Source of the DNA: Lacrimispora xylanolytica
Lineage (GTDB): Bacteria; Bacillota; Clostridia; Lachnospirales; Lachnospiraceae
Length of the DNA stretch: 64,000 nt
Assembly: GCF_026723765.1 (NCBI RefSeq)
Contig: NZ_CP113524.1
Coordinates: 4,179,501 to 4,243,500 of the forward strand
Direction of reading: 5' to 3'
How positions within the stretch are numbered: the first letter of the stretch is position 1; each line of letters starts with the position of its first letter. Shown piece after piece: positions 27,459 through 36,264 of this stretch. The position numbers were made by a program, and so were the translations under genes. The notes beneath the pieces were generated by a model. That model was not told where the DNA came from and made no database searches. It saw only the letters and a program-made list of their open reading frames with translations.

Positions 27459-28406
27459 ATGACTGACTTCATCAAACGAGTGCCAATTCCAATGTCTGGA
27501 GTTATGCTTGGTTGTGCGGCTCTGGGCAATTTACTTCAGAGCTATTCCAATGGCCTTCGCTATCTGTTTGGAATCATATCATTTCTTCTATTGATGCTGC
27601 TGGTACTTAAAATAACAATGTATCCTTCTGATGTTAAGAAGGATTTAAAGAATCCAATTATAATGAGCGTTTCGGCTACATTTCCTATGGGGGTTATGCT
27701 GCTATCAGTTTACATAAAGCCTTTTTGGAGTCCATTGGCTTTAATCCTCTGGCTTTTGGCCATAGCACTTCATCTCCTTCTTATATGTGCCTTTACTTAT
27801 CGATTTATGAGAAAGGTGAATCTTAAGAATGTATATGTCAGCTATTTTATTGTATATGTAGGGATAGCCGCTGCAGGTGTTACTTCTCCAGCTTACCAAA
27901 TGACGCTCATTGGTACTGCCGCCTTCTGGTTTGGATTCATCAGCTTCCTTGCTTTACTTCTATTGGTTGGATATCGTTATGTTAAATATACTGAGATACC
28001 AGAGCCTGCCCAGGCATTGTTTTGTATTTTTGCAGCACCTGGAAGCTTGTGCCTGGCGGCTTACCTACAATCAGTGGAAAATAAGAGTCTGATCCTTATA
28101 ATAGGACTTGCCATACTTTCTTTTCTATTATATGTCCTTGTACTGACACGGCTAATTCCACTATTGTGCCTGCCATTCTACCCAAGTTATTCTGCCTTTA
28201 CATTTCCATTTGTTATCAGTGCCATTGCATCGAAGCAGACGGCAGGCTATCTGGTTAAAAATGGGTTAGAAATTTCAGTCGTACAGTCAATCATATGGAT
28301 TCAGACTATTGTTGCTGTAATACTTGTCTGCTATACTCTTTTGCGATACACTATGTTTTTATTACAGATTAAGGCAGCACCTGTGAACACACAGACGGCC
28401 AGATAA
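27459..28406 (+). CDS. TDT-family transporter (TehA/SLAC1 type)
   Basis: A 315-residue integral membrane protein with about ten helices. The ATG at 27459 is chosen over an upstream in-frame ATG at 27432, because the GAGGTG site and the preceding gene's stop fit it. It starts VPIPMSGVMLGCAALGNLL, a hallmark of the TehA/Mae1 family, which moves dicarboxylates, sulfite or other anions. It is coupled to the C_GCAxxG_C_C gene. The substrate is unknown. Confidence 0.85.
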   Translation: MTDFIKRVPIPMSGVMLGCAALGNLLQSYSNGLRYLFGIISFLLLMLLVLKITMYPSDVKKDLKNPIIMSVSATFPMGVMLLSVYIKPFWSPLALILWLLAIALHLLLICAFTYRFMRKVNLKNVYVSYFIVYVGIAAAGVTSPAYQMTLIGTAAFWFGFISFLALLLLVGYRYVKYTEIPEPAQALFCIFAAPGSLCLAAYLQSVENKSLILIIGLAILSFLLYVLVLTRLIPLLCLPFYPSYSAFTFPFVISAIASKQTAGYLVKNGLEISVVQSIIWIQTIVAVILVCYTLLRYTMFLLQIKAAPVNTQTAR

Positions 28407-28413
28407 TCCATAG

Positions 28414-29610
28414 TTACTTCACAAAAAAGTTCATGATATCCTGTCTCATGCTAAGGGGCATACGTTTCTTGGGATATCCAGTTCGGAATAACATCTGTAT
28501 GGTGCCATCTTTTGGAGCGTACTTTTGCTTAAACTTGGTATATAAGTGGTTCATTTCCGGATATTCTTCCAGAACCTGACTGAGTGGCTGCATAGCTAGA
28601 CCCATGGTATGTCCTGTGAGCACAAGCCGGCTGTAAATCATTCCGCTCCTGACCTGGGTTGCCCGGTCGTTTCTTTCGGTTACAATCATAACGTAGGCTG
28701 GAGCGTTTTTGGCGGAGGTCATAGTTGATTTAATAAAGTTCTGGCTGGCCGCCTTTCCTGAATTGAGGGACGGGAACATCGTGAGCATTCCCTGCAAAAC
28801 TGGTTTCATAAGGCCACTTGTTCCCTGCCCTTCCACGGAAAAACCGTAACGGTACCTATTTTTCTGATGTTCGTTGGCACGGAATATGGTATTTGTTTCT
28901 TCCATCACCCGGGGAACTCCTGCTTCCATTATGGCACTTTCGATAACACAAGCTGTAATGTAAGAATGATCGGATTGCTCCTTATATACCTTTACTGAAA
29001 TATCAGATGTATCAGAAGCTGATTCCAGACTGGAAATCTCATATGGAGAAAGCTCATGGTCCCAGTAAGGCATTCGGTTTGTATCTGGCATGTACATGGC
29101 GTTATAAAGCGGAGCTTCCTCTTGTTGAGCGCTTTCTAAGGTAATTTTTGCCACCGGCAGAGTATCCATGCTATGAAGTAAATTTTCTTCGTCATACTCT
29201 CCATTGGGAAATAGCTTAATCTTTACCTCCCATCCCTCTTTTTCACCTGCCACTGAAACGTATTCTAAAAAGGTTCCCTGAGATATCATCATCTGACGAA
29301 ACTCTGGATCTACTTCTTTTGTAATGCGCTCAGGGTTGGCATAGAGATAAAACGACAAGGAATCGATAGGGTCAAGCCTTAAGGTCCAAGGCTGCATGTT
29401 ATGTCCGCTTGACGCTAAGATACCTCTTGCAGCCAGACGGATTCGTGGATCATTATAATTGTTGGAGTATTCCTTTGACCATGGTTTTAAATATTCTTGC
29501 TTCATGAAACCTCCACTGATAATAAAAAGTGCGATGAATAGAACTATGATGGCCACAGCAAGGGAAAGCAGCCCATTTGCCACGACATCAGAGGATTTAT
29601 CTCCCTTCAT
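28414..29610 (-). CDS. Nitroreductase-family (Acg-like) membrane-anchored protein
   Basis: A 398-residue protein with one N-terminal transmembrane helix (about residues 12-34). The rest resembles the Acg-type nitroreductase fold: ILASSGHNMQPWTLRL near the start, and a C-terminal half with APAYVMIVTERND and SRLVLTGHTMGLAMQPLS. FMN use is expected from the family but not shown here. It starts two bases after the TetR gene stop, so the two form one operon, and the TetR protein is its likely regulator. Confidence 0.75.
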   Translation of the reverse strand: MKGDKSSDVVANGLLSLAVAIIVLFIALFIISGGFMKQEYLKPWSKEYSNNYNDPRIRLAARGILASSGHNMQPWTLRLDPIDSLSFYLYANPERITKEVDPEFRQMMISQGTFLEYVSVAGEKEGWEVKIKLFPNGEYDEENLLHSMDTLPVAKITLESAQQEEAPLYNAMYMPDTNRMPYWDHELSPYEISSLESASDTSDISVKVYKEQSDHSYITACVIESAIMEAGVPRVMEETNTIFRANEHQKNRYRYGFSVEGQGTSGLMKPVLQGMLTMFPSLNSGKAASQNFIKSTMTSAKNAPAYVMIVTERNDRATQVRSGMIYSRLVLTGHTMGLAMQPLSQVLEEYPEMNHLYTKFKQKYAPKDGTIQMLFRTGYPKKRMPLSMRQDIMNFFVK

Positions 29611-29611
29611 G

Positions 29612-30271
29612 TTATATTTCTCCTTTTACGCCAATTAAATGCATCACCATATGGAAGGAATCCGTAACAAAGTCTTCGGGGGAGACGTTATGATACACTT
29701 TTAGATAATCCTTTTTTCTTTCTCTTGTATTAAATACTCCCACAGTAAACGCCCATAAAATCATAGCTGTCTTTTCGCTGTCAAGTTCTTTTCTCACACT
29801 TCCCTCTTCCTTACCTCGATCCAATGATTTGGAGAGATAACTAAAGATTTGTTCACCCAATTCATAGCATTCATGGATTGCGGCATCTTCTACACCGGTA
29901 TATTGGTCACAATCCTTTGTTTCATATTCCATGATGGCTTTAAAGTATGGGGCGCACTCCTGGCTGAACTGATAAAAGGATAAGAAGATGGTACGCAGCT
30001 CATCCAAGGCGTTCACCTGTTTTTTTTCTTTAAAATTATTTTCCAGCTTTGCAATCAGCAGGCGATATCCTCGTATCATAATTTCAAAATAGATTTGTTC
30101 CTTGCTGCTAAAATACATATAGATCGTTTTTTTCGTAAATCCAGCTTCTTTTGCAACGTTATCCATAGAAGCATTCTCAAATCCTTTTGAAAAAAAGACT
30201 CGTTCTGCGGCGTCAATGATATGACCTTTCCTCAATTCTTTTTCCTTCATGCTGTGTTCTTTTCGTCCCAT
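29612..30271 (-). CDS. TetR-family transcriptional regulator
   Basis: A 219-residue repressor-type protein. The N-terminal helix-turn-helix is HIIDAAERVFFSKGFENAS with DNVAKEAGFTKKTIYMYF, followed by a helical ligand-binding domain. It is first in an operon with the Acg-like nitroreductase gene and probably controls it. An AAGGTGG site precedes the first ATG. The inducer is unknown. Confidence 0.92.
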   Translation of the reverse strand: MGRKEHSMKEKELRKGHIIDAAERVFFSKGFENASMDNVAKEAGFTKKTIYMYFSSKEQIYFEIMIRGYRLLIAKLENNFKEKKQVNALDELRTIFLSFYQFSQECAPYFKAIMEYETKDCDQYTGVEDAAIHECYELGEQIFSYLSKSLDRGKEEGSVRKELDSEKTAMILWAFTVGVFNTRERKKDYLKVYHNVSPEDFVTDSFHMVMHLIGVKGEI

Positions 30272-30455
30272 GATACCACCTTATATTGCTGCATTTATTT
30301 TAAGTATACTAACAGTTTACTTAATATGAATATATGCCTTATTTACTCATTTGTCAACCAATCATAATTATTTATTTTTCATTTTTAAAATTCTTGATAA
30401 TTATTAATCTAAGAATAATGATATAGCCTTGGTGAACATTTTTTGGCATCGTCTT

Positions 30456-31247
30456 TTACTGGCTTGTTTTATTTAGATATTCTTCCAGGCAGATACCTCT
30501 TTTGTATATTTCAGCTGCCGCTTCCTTTCCAACATAACGGTAATGCCAGGGTTCATGGATTACCCCGGTTATATCCGTCTTGTCGGCTGGGTAGCGAAGA
30601 ATGAATCCAAATTTATAACTATTCTTTCTGAGCCATTCATAAACGTCGTTTCCAGTGGATTTCATTTTGTCTGCATTGATATCCACTGATAAACCAATTT
30701 GATGTTCACTTGTTCCTGGAACGGCAACCCACTCCTCGGCTTTGGTCCTGGCCTCTTCCTGGGAGTGTCCTTTCCCTTTGTATTCAGCAATCTTTTCTTT
30801 CATCAAGCTTTTTTGCCTCATTTCAGTTCTATATCCAGACGCTGCAATGGGATAGATGTTTTCACTTCTGGCTGCATCGAACATTTCCTGCAATTCAGGA
30901 TAGATCCGTTTGTCTACTGATTGTCCATTTGTTAATTCCATTAGTTCCACTTCATAATTATCTGGAATGGTATTCCACTTATTAACTAAAATTAAGTTCC
31001 ATGGGGTTTCCTCACTCCTGGTATTAGGAGCCGGGATATTGGTATTAATTGCATGGATGGGAGGCATCTGCCACTCTTTACTGCCAAGCGGATTTTTATC
31101 CTTTATCAAGCCAAAAGCGGTTACTGCCATTGCAAGGCAACCGCATAGGAATAAAAAGGTGGGAATTCTTCTGAACCTGTTTTTACGCCTTGCTTGTCTG
31201 CGGGGTTTATATCTATCAACATTATGGTTATTTACTTCCTGTTTCAT
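30456..31247 (-). CDS. D-alanyl-D-alanine carboxypeptidase, VanY type (M15B)
   Basis: A 263-residue protein with a basic N-terminus, one transmembrane anchor (about residues 28-48) and an extracellular peptidase domain. Zinc-ligand segments are SEHQIGLSVDIN and EPWHYRYVG, with IAASGYRTEMRQ before them. It removes the terminal D-alanine of peptidoglycan precursors. It sits downstream of a VanRS-like pair in the same orientation, separated by a terminator. The combination is as in glycopeptide-resistance regulons, but no ligase or vanHAX genes are here, so a cell-wall remodelling role is as likely. Confidence 0.88.
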   Translation of the reverse strand: MKQEVNNHNVDRYKPRRQARRKNRFRRIPTFLFLCGCLAMAVTAFGLIKDKNPLGSKEWQMPPIHAINTNIPAPNTRSEETPWNLILVNKWNTIPDNYEVELMELTNGQSVDKRIYPELQEMFDAARSENIYPIAASGYRTEMRQKSLMKEKIAEYKGKGHSQEEARTKAEEWVAVPGTSEHQIGLSVDINADKMKSTGNDVYEWLRKNSYKFGFILRYPADKTDITGVIHEPWHYRYVGKEAAAEIYKRGICLEEYLNKTSQ

Positions 31248-31285
31248 GGTAATCTTCCTTTCTCATTTGGATCAAAACTCATATA

Positions 31286-31328
31286 AAAAGCTCCTGTTTC
31301 GTAATTATCTTACCAAACAGGAGCTTTT
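31286..31328. terminator. Terminator between the kinase and VanY-type genes
   Basis: Perfect 14-bp stem AAAAGCTCCTGTTT with AAACAGGAGCTTTT. It follows the kinase gene on the - strand, and T-rich ends are present on both strands. Confidence 0.85.
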
Positions 31329-31388
31329 GTGATTTTAATATTTTGTTGTTTAAATCCTAAGAAAATCCTAATACCAAGTGGATAGAAC

Positions 31389-32513
31389 CTAAAGGGACTG
31401 GGGCAGGGTAACCGTGAATATGATGGTTTTATTTTCACTTTGCGCAGTTATGCTGCCACCATGCAAGGAAATAATTTCTTTTGCTATGACTAGACCTAAG
31501 CCAGCTCCCCCAGTGTTTGAAGTCCGGGCTTCGTCAATTCGGTAAAACTTTTCAAAAATTGCAGAAAGTTTTTCCTGTGGAATCGTGTGTCCTTTATTAT
31601 GAAATGAAATAACTACCTCATTTTCTTCTTCCATAGCTGAGATGATGATATCCGTATTTGGATAGCTATATGCTATTGCATTTTTTAATATGTTATTGAA
31701 AACCCTTGCCAGGTTTCCAGGATCTCCATAAGCGGTTAGATTCTCATCTGCCTTGAGGGTGACTGTATTTCCTTTTTCAGATAGAATGGGGGTGAGCTCA
31801 TCTATTAATTGTACCAGCATGTAGTAAAGGTCTATCTTTTCTTTTTCTATTTTAATTTGCTGGAGATTATAGCGTGTTATTTCAAAGAATTCATTGATCA
31901 TCTTCTCCAAACGGTACGCTTTATCCAGGGTTATGTGCACATACTTTGCCTTCTGCTCCAGGGGCATATCAGGAGCTTCCTCTAATAAACTTAAATATCC
32001 GATCACCGATGTAAGCGGGGTTCTTATGTCATGGGCTAAATACATAACCAAATCATTCTTTCGCTGTTCGGCGATCTGGACATCTAAGGCCCGTTTTTGA
32101 AGGGTTCGCTTTACTGTGTTCAATTTTAGTTCAATGGCTGACATTTCTGCTGGCAAGGAGATAATCCTATCCTCTTCTAGTAACGCGTCAATTCCTTGAT
32201 TGATTGCATTAAAATACTTTGTAAACCAGTTAAGGAAAAATATTAGAAATACAAAAAATACGAATACAATTCCGATCACCCAAATCAACTCCGCATAATC
32301 GCGAAATATATGACGGTATATATAGAGTGCATCGCCATATTCCATCCCAAGGATTTTTTGTAAGATGGAAACAATGGCGTCTCCTCCTTTTCCACTCCAT
32401 AAGGTCTTATACAAAACAAATATAATTAGAAAAGCAAATACCATCATTCCTAGAAACCGGAAAAACAATTTATATTTTAACTGAAAATAGTCCGCTTTAT
32501 ACTTATCCTTCAA
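31389..32513 (-). CDS. Sensor histidine kinase (VanS-like)
   Basis: A 374-residue membrane kinase with two transmembrane helices (about residues 13-33 and 70-90). The H-box is YLAHDIRTPLTSVIGY, then an N box (NILKNAIAYSYPN) and G boxes (GGAGLGLVIAKEI). It overlaps the regulator gene by 11 bases. It senses an unknown cell-envelope signal and phosphorylates the partner regulator. VanS assignment is based on the pair's neighbourhood and layout, not on a tested ligand. Confidence 0.9.
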   Translation of the reverse strand: MKDKYKADYFQLKYKLFFRFLGMMVFAFLIIFVLYKTLWSGKGGDAIVSILQKILGMEYGDALYIYRHIFRDYAELIWVIGIVFVFFVFLIFFLNWFTKYFNAINQGIDALLEEDRIISLPAEMSAIELKLNTVKRTLQKRALDVQIAEQRKNDLVMYLAHDIRTPLTSVIGYLSLLEEAPDMPLEQKAKYVHITLDKAYRLEKMINEFFEITRYNLQQIKIEKEKIDLYYMLVQLIDELTPILSEKGNTVTLKADENLTAYGDPGNLARVFNNILKNAIAYSYPNTDIIISAMEEENEVVISFHNKGHTIPQEKLSAIFEKFYRIDEARTSNTGGAGLGLVIAKEIISLHGGSITAQSENKTIIFTVTLPQSL

Positions 32514-33204
32514 TTTTATAACCCACTCCCCATATGGTTTTAATATACTTTGGTTTATCTACCGTATCGTTCATCTTCTCTCTCAGATGACGAATATGGA
32601 CCGTAATCGTGTTGTTACTTTTGCTGTAATACTCGTCCTGCCAAATCTTATGAAATAATTCCTCTGCACTGACTACATTTCCTTTATTCTCTAAAAGAAT
32701 GCGAAGAATCGAAAATTCCGTGGGAGTCAGAGCGAGTGGTCTTTCATCCAACGTGCACTCGTGGGTCTTAATGTCCATCAACAAACCGGAATGGGCAATT
32801 ACAGACTCCTCAGATTCCGTGGAATGAGATGGATTGTATTTTTTATATCTACGTAACTGGGCTTTTACTCTTGCTACCATCTCAAGGGGGCGAAAAGGCT
32901 TTGTAATATAATCATCTGCTCCTAATGTCAAACCTGTTATTTTATCAATCTCTTCATCTTTTGCTGTCAGCATAATAATTGGGTAGGTGTGCTGCTCCCT
33001 AATCTTCTGACATAGCTTAAATCCACTCATATCCGGCAGCATGACATCTAATATAGCAAGATCAAGTACTGTGGTTTCAATACAGGCAAGGGTATCTCTT
33101 GCTGAATAAAATTTATAAACCGTGTATCCTTCATTGTTTAGATATAGTTCCACTAAGTCCGCAATTTCTTGTTCATCGTCTACAATCAGTATCTTTTCCT
33201 GCAT
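32503..33204 (-). CDS. OmpR-family response regulator (VanR-like)
   Basis: A 233-residue regulator. The ATG at 33204 fits AAGGAG upstream; an in-frame start at 33225 is less likely. The receiver domain has the phosphoacceptor Asp in AILDVMLPDMSGF and Lys in YITKPFRP. A winged-helix output domain follows (LTPTEFSILRILLENKGNV, VHIRHLREKM). It overlaps the kinase gene and probably controls the VanY-type gene. Confidence 0.93.
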   Translation of the reverse strand: MQEKILIVDDEQEIADLVELYLNNEGYTVYKFYSARDTLACIETTVLDLAILDVMLPDMSGFKLCQKIREQHTYPIIMLTAKDEEIDKITGLTLGADDYITKPFRPLEMVARVKAQLRRYKKYNPSHSTESEESVIAHSGLLMDIKTHECTLDERPLALTPTEFSILRILLENKGNVVSAEELFHKIWQDEYYSKSNNTITVHIRHLREKMNDTVDKPKYIKTIWGVGYKIEG

Positions 33205-33397
33205 ATCTTTGATTCTCCTTTCCATGGTTATGGAGGACAGCTTATTTTATCAGTTTTCCAAACGCTAATTATCATTTTTTTACTGAGATATTATTAAGAT
33301 TTCCCTAACATTATATACTTCACCCACAATATTATCAAGAAACAAGGGATTTAGTAGGGGCTTGCTTAAATGCTATTAGGTAGCACTTGGTATGTCT

Positions 33398-33428
33398 GTC
33401 TCATAAATTATGACTTTTGCATACTATG
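33398..33428 (+). promoter_or_regulatory. Conserved 31-bp promoter-like block, copy 1
   Basis: Starts GTCTCAT and ends TTTTGCATACTATG. The same block, exactly 31 bp long, precedes four other genes of the array (38404, 40611, 41101, 43281). CATA[C/T]TATG resembles the -10 element of mother-cell sigma factors (SigE/SigK). That reading is inference. Confidence 0.5.
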
Positions 33429-33465
33429 TCTTTGTATAGCAATTTTAAAAAACAGGGGGTATATT

Positions 33466-34055
33466 ATGCAAAATGTTGTGACAGACCCAATGAGTAAATA
33501 TCAGACAAAGCTCCCTCTCTCTTTTGTTAAAAACAGCGGGCAGGAAGATAGCAGAGTCACTTTACTACAAACTATAAAGGACGGCGTTTTTTCTTTTCTT
33601 CGGATCGGATCACTTCAGTGGAACTAGAACCCATAGATGAAACAGTACCAGAAAACCCTAGAAATGGCGTAGCCCTGGAGCTTTCCTTTATAAATGCAAA
33701 TACAGGTCTGACACCAGAGGGCGTTTCTCAGCAATCAGGCTATCACCATTATCTTAAAGGAAAAGACTCGTCAAAAAGGAGAAATGGTGTTCCTCATTAC
33801 AAAGAGCTTCGCTATCCTGCTGTCTGGGAGGGCGTGGATTTAGAGTTATCGGCAAGTTTAAATGGCATGAAGATGAACTGGGTTTTAAACGAGCCAAGCA
33901 GAGTTTCCTCCATTCGCCTTCATTGGGCAGGTCTAACCTCCTCTACCGAATTTCCCGCCACTCCTGGTGCATACCAGACATCTTTAAATGGAACCAGTGA
34001 TGCGTTTGTGATCAAGACAGGTTTTGCATTTTACCGTCAGGCTTCCGTTGAATAA
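33466..34055 (+). pseudogene. SBBP propeller gene remnant, frameshifted and internally deleted (copy P0)
   Basis: Begins with the family's conserved MQNVVTDP and KLPLSFVKNSGQEDSR, then loses frame at about 33551 because one base is missing where intact copies have an Ala codon. From 33618 the second frame continues with the N-terminal DUF7948-like domain up to RLHWAG, then jumps directly to the last propeller blade (TEFPATPGAYQT to FAFYRQASVE). Six of the seven blades are deleted. It is the first member of the tandem array and has a ribosome site and the promoter-like block, so it is probably a decayed copy that still serves as the promoter region for the next gene. Confidence 0.85.
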
Positions 34056-34103
34056 AAGGATTGATCTAGGGGATTTAAGAATAAAAATTAAGAGGTGTTT
34101 ATT

Positions 34104-36206
34104 ATGCAGAATATTGTCACGAATCCTTACAATGAATATAGAACAAAACTCCCTCTCTCCTTCGTCAAAAATAATGGGCAGGAAGATATCAGGGCTCACT
34201 TTTCCACAAACTACAAAGGACGGCGTTTCTTCTTTTCTTCTGACAGAATTACTTCTGTGGAGCTGGAACCTGTGGATGAACCCATACAGGAACCAGATGA
34301 TCTCATAGAGTCACCAATACCATCAGGAATACCTCGAAACGGTGTTGCTGTAGAACTTTCATTCGTAAATGCAAATCCCACCCTTACTTTAGAGGGAGTA
34401 TTACCCCAACCAGGGTACCACCACTTTTATAGGGGAAATGACTCTACAAAATGGAGCAATGGCATTCCCCATTATAAAGAACTTCACTATCCCGCTGTCT
34501 GGGAGGGCGTTGATCTGGAGCTTTTGGGTGGTCAAGAAGGCTTGAAGATGAACTGGGTTTTAGATGGTCCGGACAGAGTTTCTTCTATACGATTACACTG
34601 GGCAGGAGCCGACAGTCTGGAACTAGACGCCGCAGGAAACCTACTTGTGCATCATGCTTTGGGGACATTGACTGATTTGGCTCCCATTGCCTATCAGGAA
34701 ATAGATGGGGAAAGAAAGCCAGTGGATTGCGTTTACCGGTTATATGGAAGCTTTGATCTTGGTTTTGAGCTGACAGGTAGCTATATTGAGAATACTCCAC
34801 TTATCATTGATCCAATCTTAATGTACGCCACCTACCTGGGTGGCAGCTTAACAGAAAATGCAAGAGGTATTGCTGTAGATACTCAGGGCTGCGCTTATGT
34901 TACGGGAACTACTACTTCCGTTGATTTTCCTATAACACCTGGCGCTTTCCAGACCACCGCTGGAGGTGTGAATGATGCATATGTTACTAAATTTGCCAGC
35001 GATGGCAGCTCCCTTATATATTCCACCTATCTGGGAGGCAGTAATGGTGCTTCTGCCAACTCCATTTTCTTGGATACACAAGAATGCGCTTATATTACAG
35101 GTTCAACAGGTTCCACCGATTTCCCCATTACCCCAGGGGCATACCAAACGACACCTGGTAGCTTATATGTTACTAAACTTGCGCCAGACGGGGGAAGTTT
35201 AATTTACTCTACCTATTTAGGTGGCACAGTTAGTGGGTCGTCTAGTAACGGCATTGTAGTTGATCTTCAGGGGCATGCTCATGTTGCAGGATATACCTCT
35301 GACACTAATTTTCCTATTACTCCAGGTGCATTTCAAACTACGAATTTGGGCCTCTCTGGTAGTGGATTTATCACCAAATTTTCCACTGACGGAGGAAGCC
35401 TTATCTACTCCACCTTCCTGGGGGGTACTGGTCAGGATATTATTAATGACATTACTGTTGATACTCAAGGTTACGCTTATGTTACAGGCGCTACCAGTTC
35501 TACCGATTTCCCTGTAACACCAAGCGCTTTTCAAACAACGTTCACAGGAAGTTCCACATTTATAACAAAACTTGCCCTTGATGGAAGTGCTCTTATTTAC
35601 TCCACCTTTTTGTCTGGCACTAGCAACTCCTCGGGCCGTAGCATTTCTGTAGATACTCAAGGTAATTCTTATATTACAGGACGGGTTGACGGACCTGGTT
35701 TTCCTGTAACAGCTAACGCTTTTCAAACAACCTATGGAGGAGGAGCAGCAGATACCTTTGCCACCAAGTTATCTCCAGGCGGGGATAGTCTTATTGCCTC
35801 CACGTATTTAGGTGGAACGGTAGCTGATGTTAATTATAGTGGTGCGATTGACATGCAAGGCCATATTTATGCGGCTGGATACACCACTTCGCCCAACTTT
35901 CCATTAACCCCGGAAGTAATACCTTCTGTCCCCGGGGGTATATATATCAGCATTTTTTCCGCAGATTTGGCAAAACTTCTAGTTTCTTATTGTCTGGGGG
36001 ACTGGGGTGCTTATAACATGACCGTTGGGCGGGAAGGGGCAGTATATGTAACAGGGCAGACCTTTTCTACTGAATTTCCAGCCACGCCAGGGGCATTCCA
36101 GACAACTTTAAATGGAGCCAGTGATGCGTTTGTGACCAAAACTGGGTTTGCCTTTTACCGGCAGGCTTCGGTTGAAATTGACGGAATCACCACAATGACT
36201 TTTTAA
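34104..36206 (+). CDS. Seven-bladed beta-propeller (SBBP) repeat protein, copy P1
   Basis: A 700-residue protein. ATG at 34104 follows AGAGGTG by six bases. Residues 1-~235 match the DUF7948-type N-terminal domain that often precedes SBBP repeats (LPLSFVKNNGQED, then HALGTLTDLAPIAYQEIDG and PLIIDPIL). The rest is seven repeats of about 60 residues, each with a DTQGCAYVTG-like strand, FP[IV]TPGAFQTT and SLIYSTYLGG, as in SBBP propellers. The last blade ends FAFYRQASVEI. There is no signal peptide or anchor. Function is unknown. Export without a signal would be odd for a secreted protein but usual for spore-coat proteins made in the mother cell. Confidence 0.9.
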   Translation: MQNIVTNPYNEYRTKLPLSFVKNNGQEDIRAHFSTNYKGRRFFFSSDRITSVELEPVDEPIQEPDDLIESPIPSGIPRNGVAVELSFVNANPTLTLEGVLPQPGYHHFYRGNDSTKWSNGIPHYKELHYPAVWEGVDLELLGGQEGLKMNWVLDGPDRVSSIRLHWAGADSLELDAAGNLLVHHALGTLTDLAPIAYQEIDGERKPVDCVYRLYGSFDLGFELTGSYIENTPLIIDPILMYATYLGGSLTENARGIAVDTQGCAYVTGTTTSVDFPITPGAFQTTAGGVNDAYVTKFASDGSSLIYSTYLGGSNGASANSIFLDTQECAYITGSTGSTDFPITPGAYQTTPGSLYVTKLAPDGGSLIYSTYLGGTVSGSSSNGIVVDLQGHAHVAGYTSDTNFPITPGAFQTTNLGLSGSGFITKFSTDGGSLIYSTFLGGTGQDIINDITVDTQGYAYVTGATSSTDFPVTPSAFQTTFTGSSTFITKLALDGSALIYSTFLSGTSNSSGRSISVDTQGNSYITGRVDGPGFPVTANAFQTTYGGGAADTFATKLSPGGDSLIASTYLGGTVADVNYSGAIDMQGHIYAAGYTTSPNFPLTPEVIPSVPGGIYISIFSADLAKLLVSYCLGDWGAYNMTVGREGAVYVTGQTFSTEFPATPGAFQTTLNGASDAFVTKTGFAFYRQASVEIDGITTMTF

Positions 36207-36264
36207 CAAGCATGTGATTTATTTCTCATTGCGCACTTTAATAATGAATTATGAGGTGTTATTT

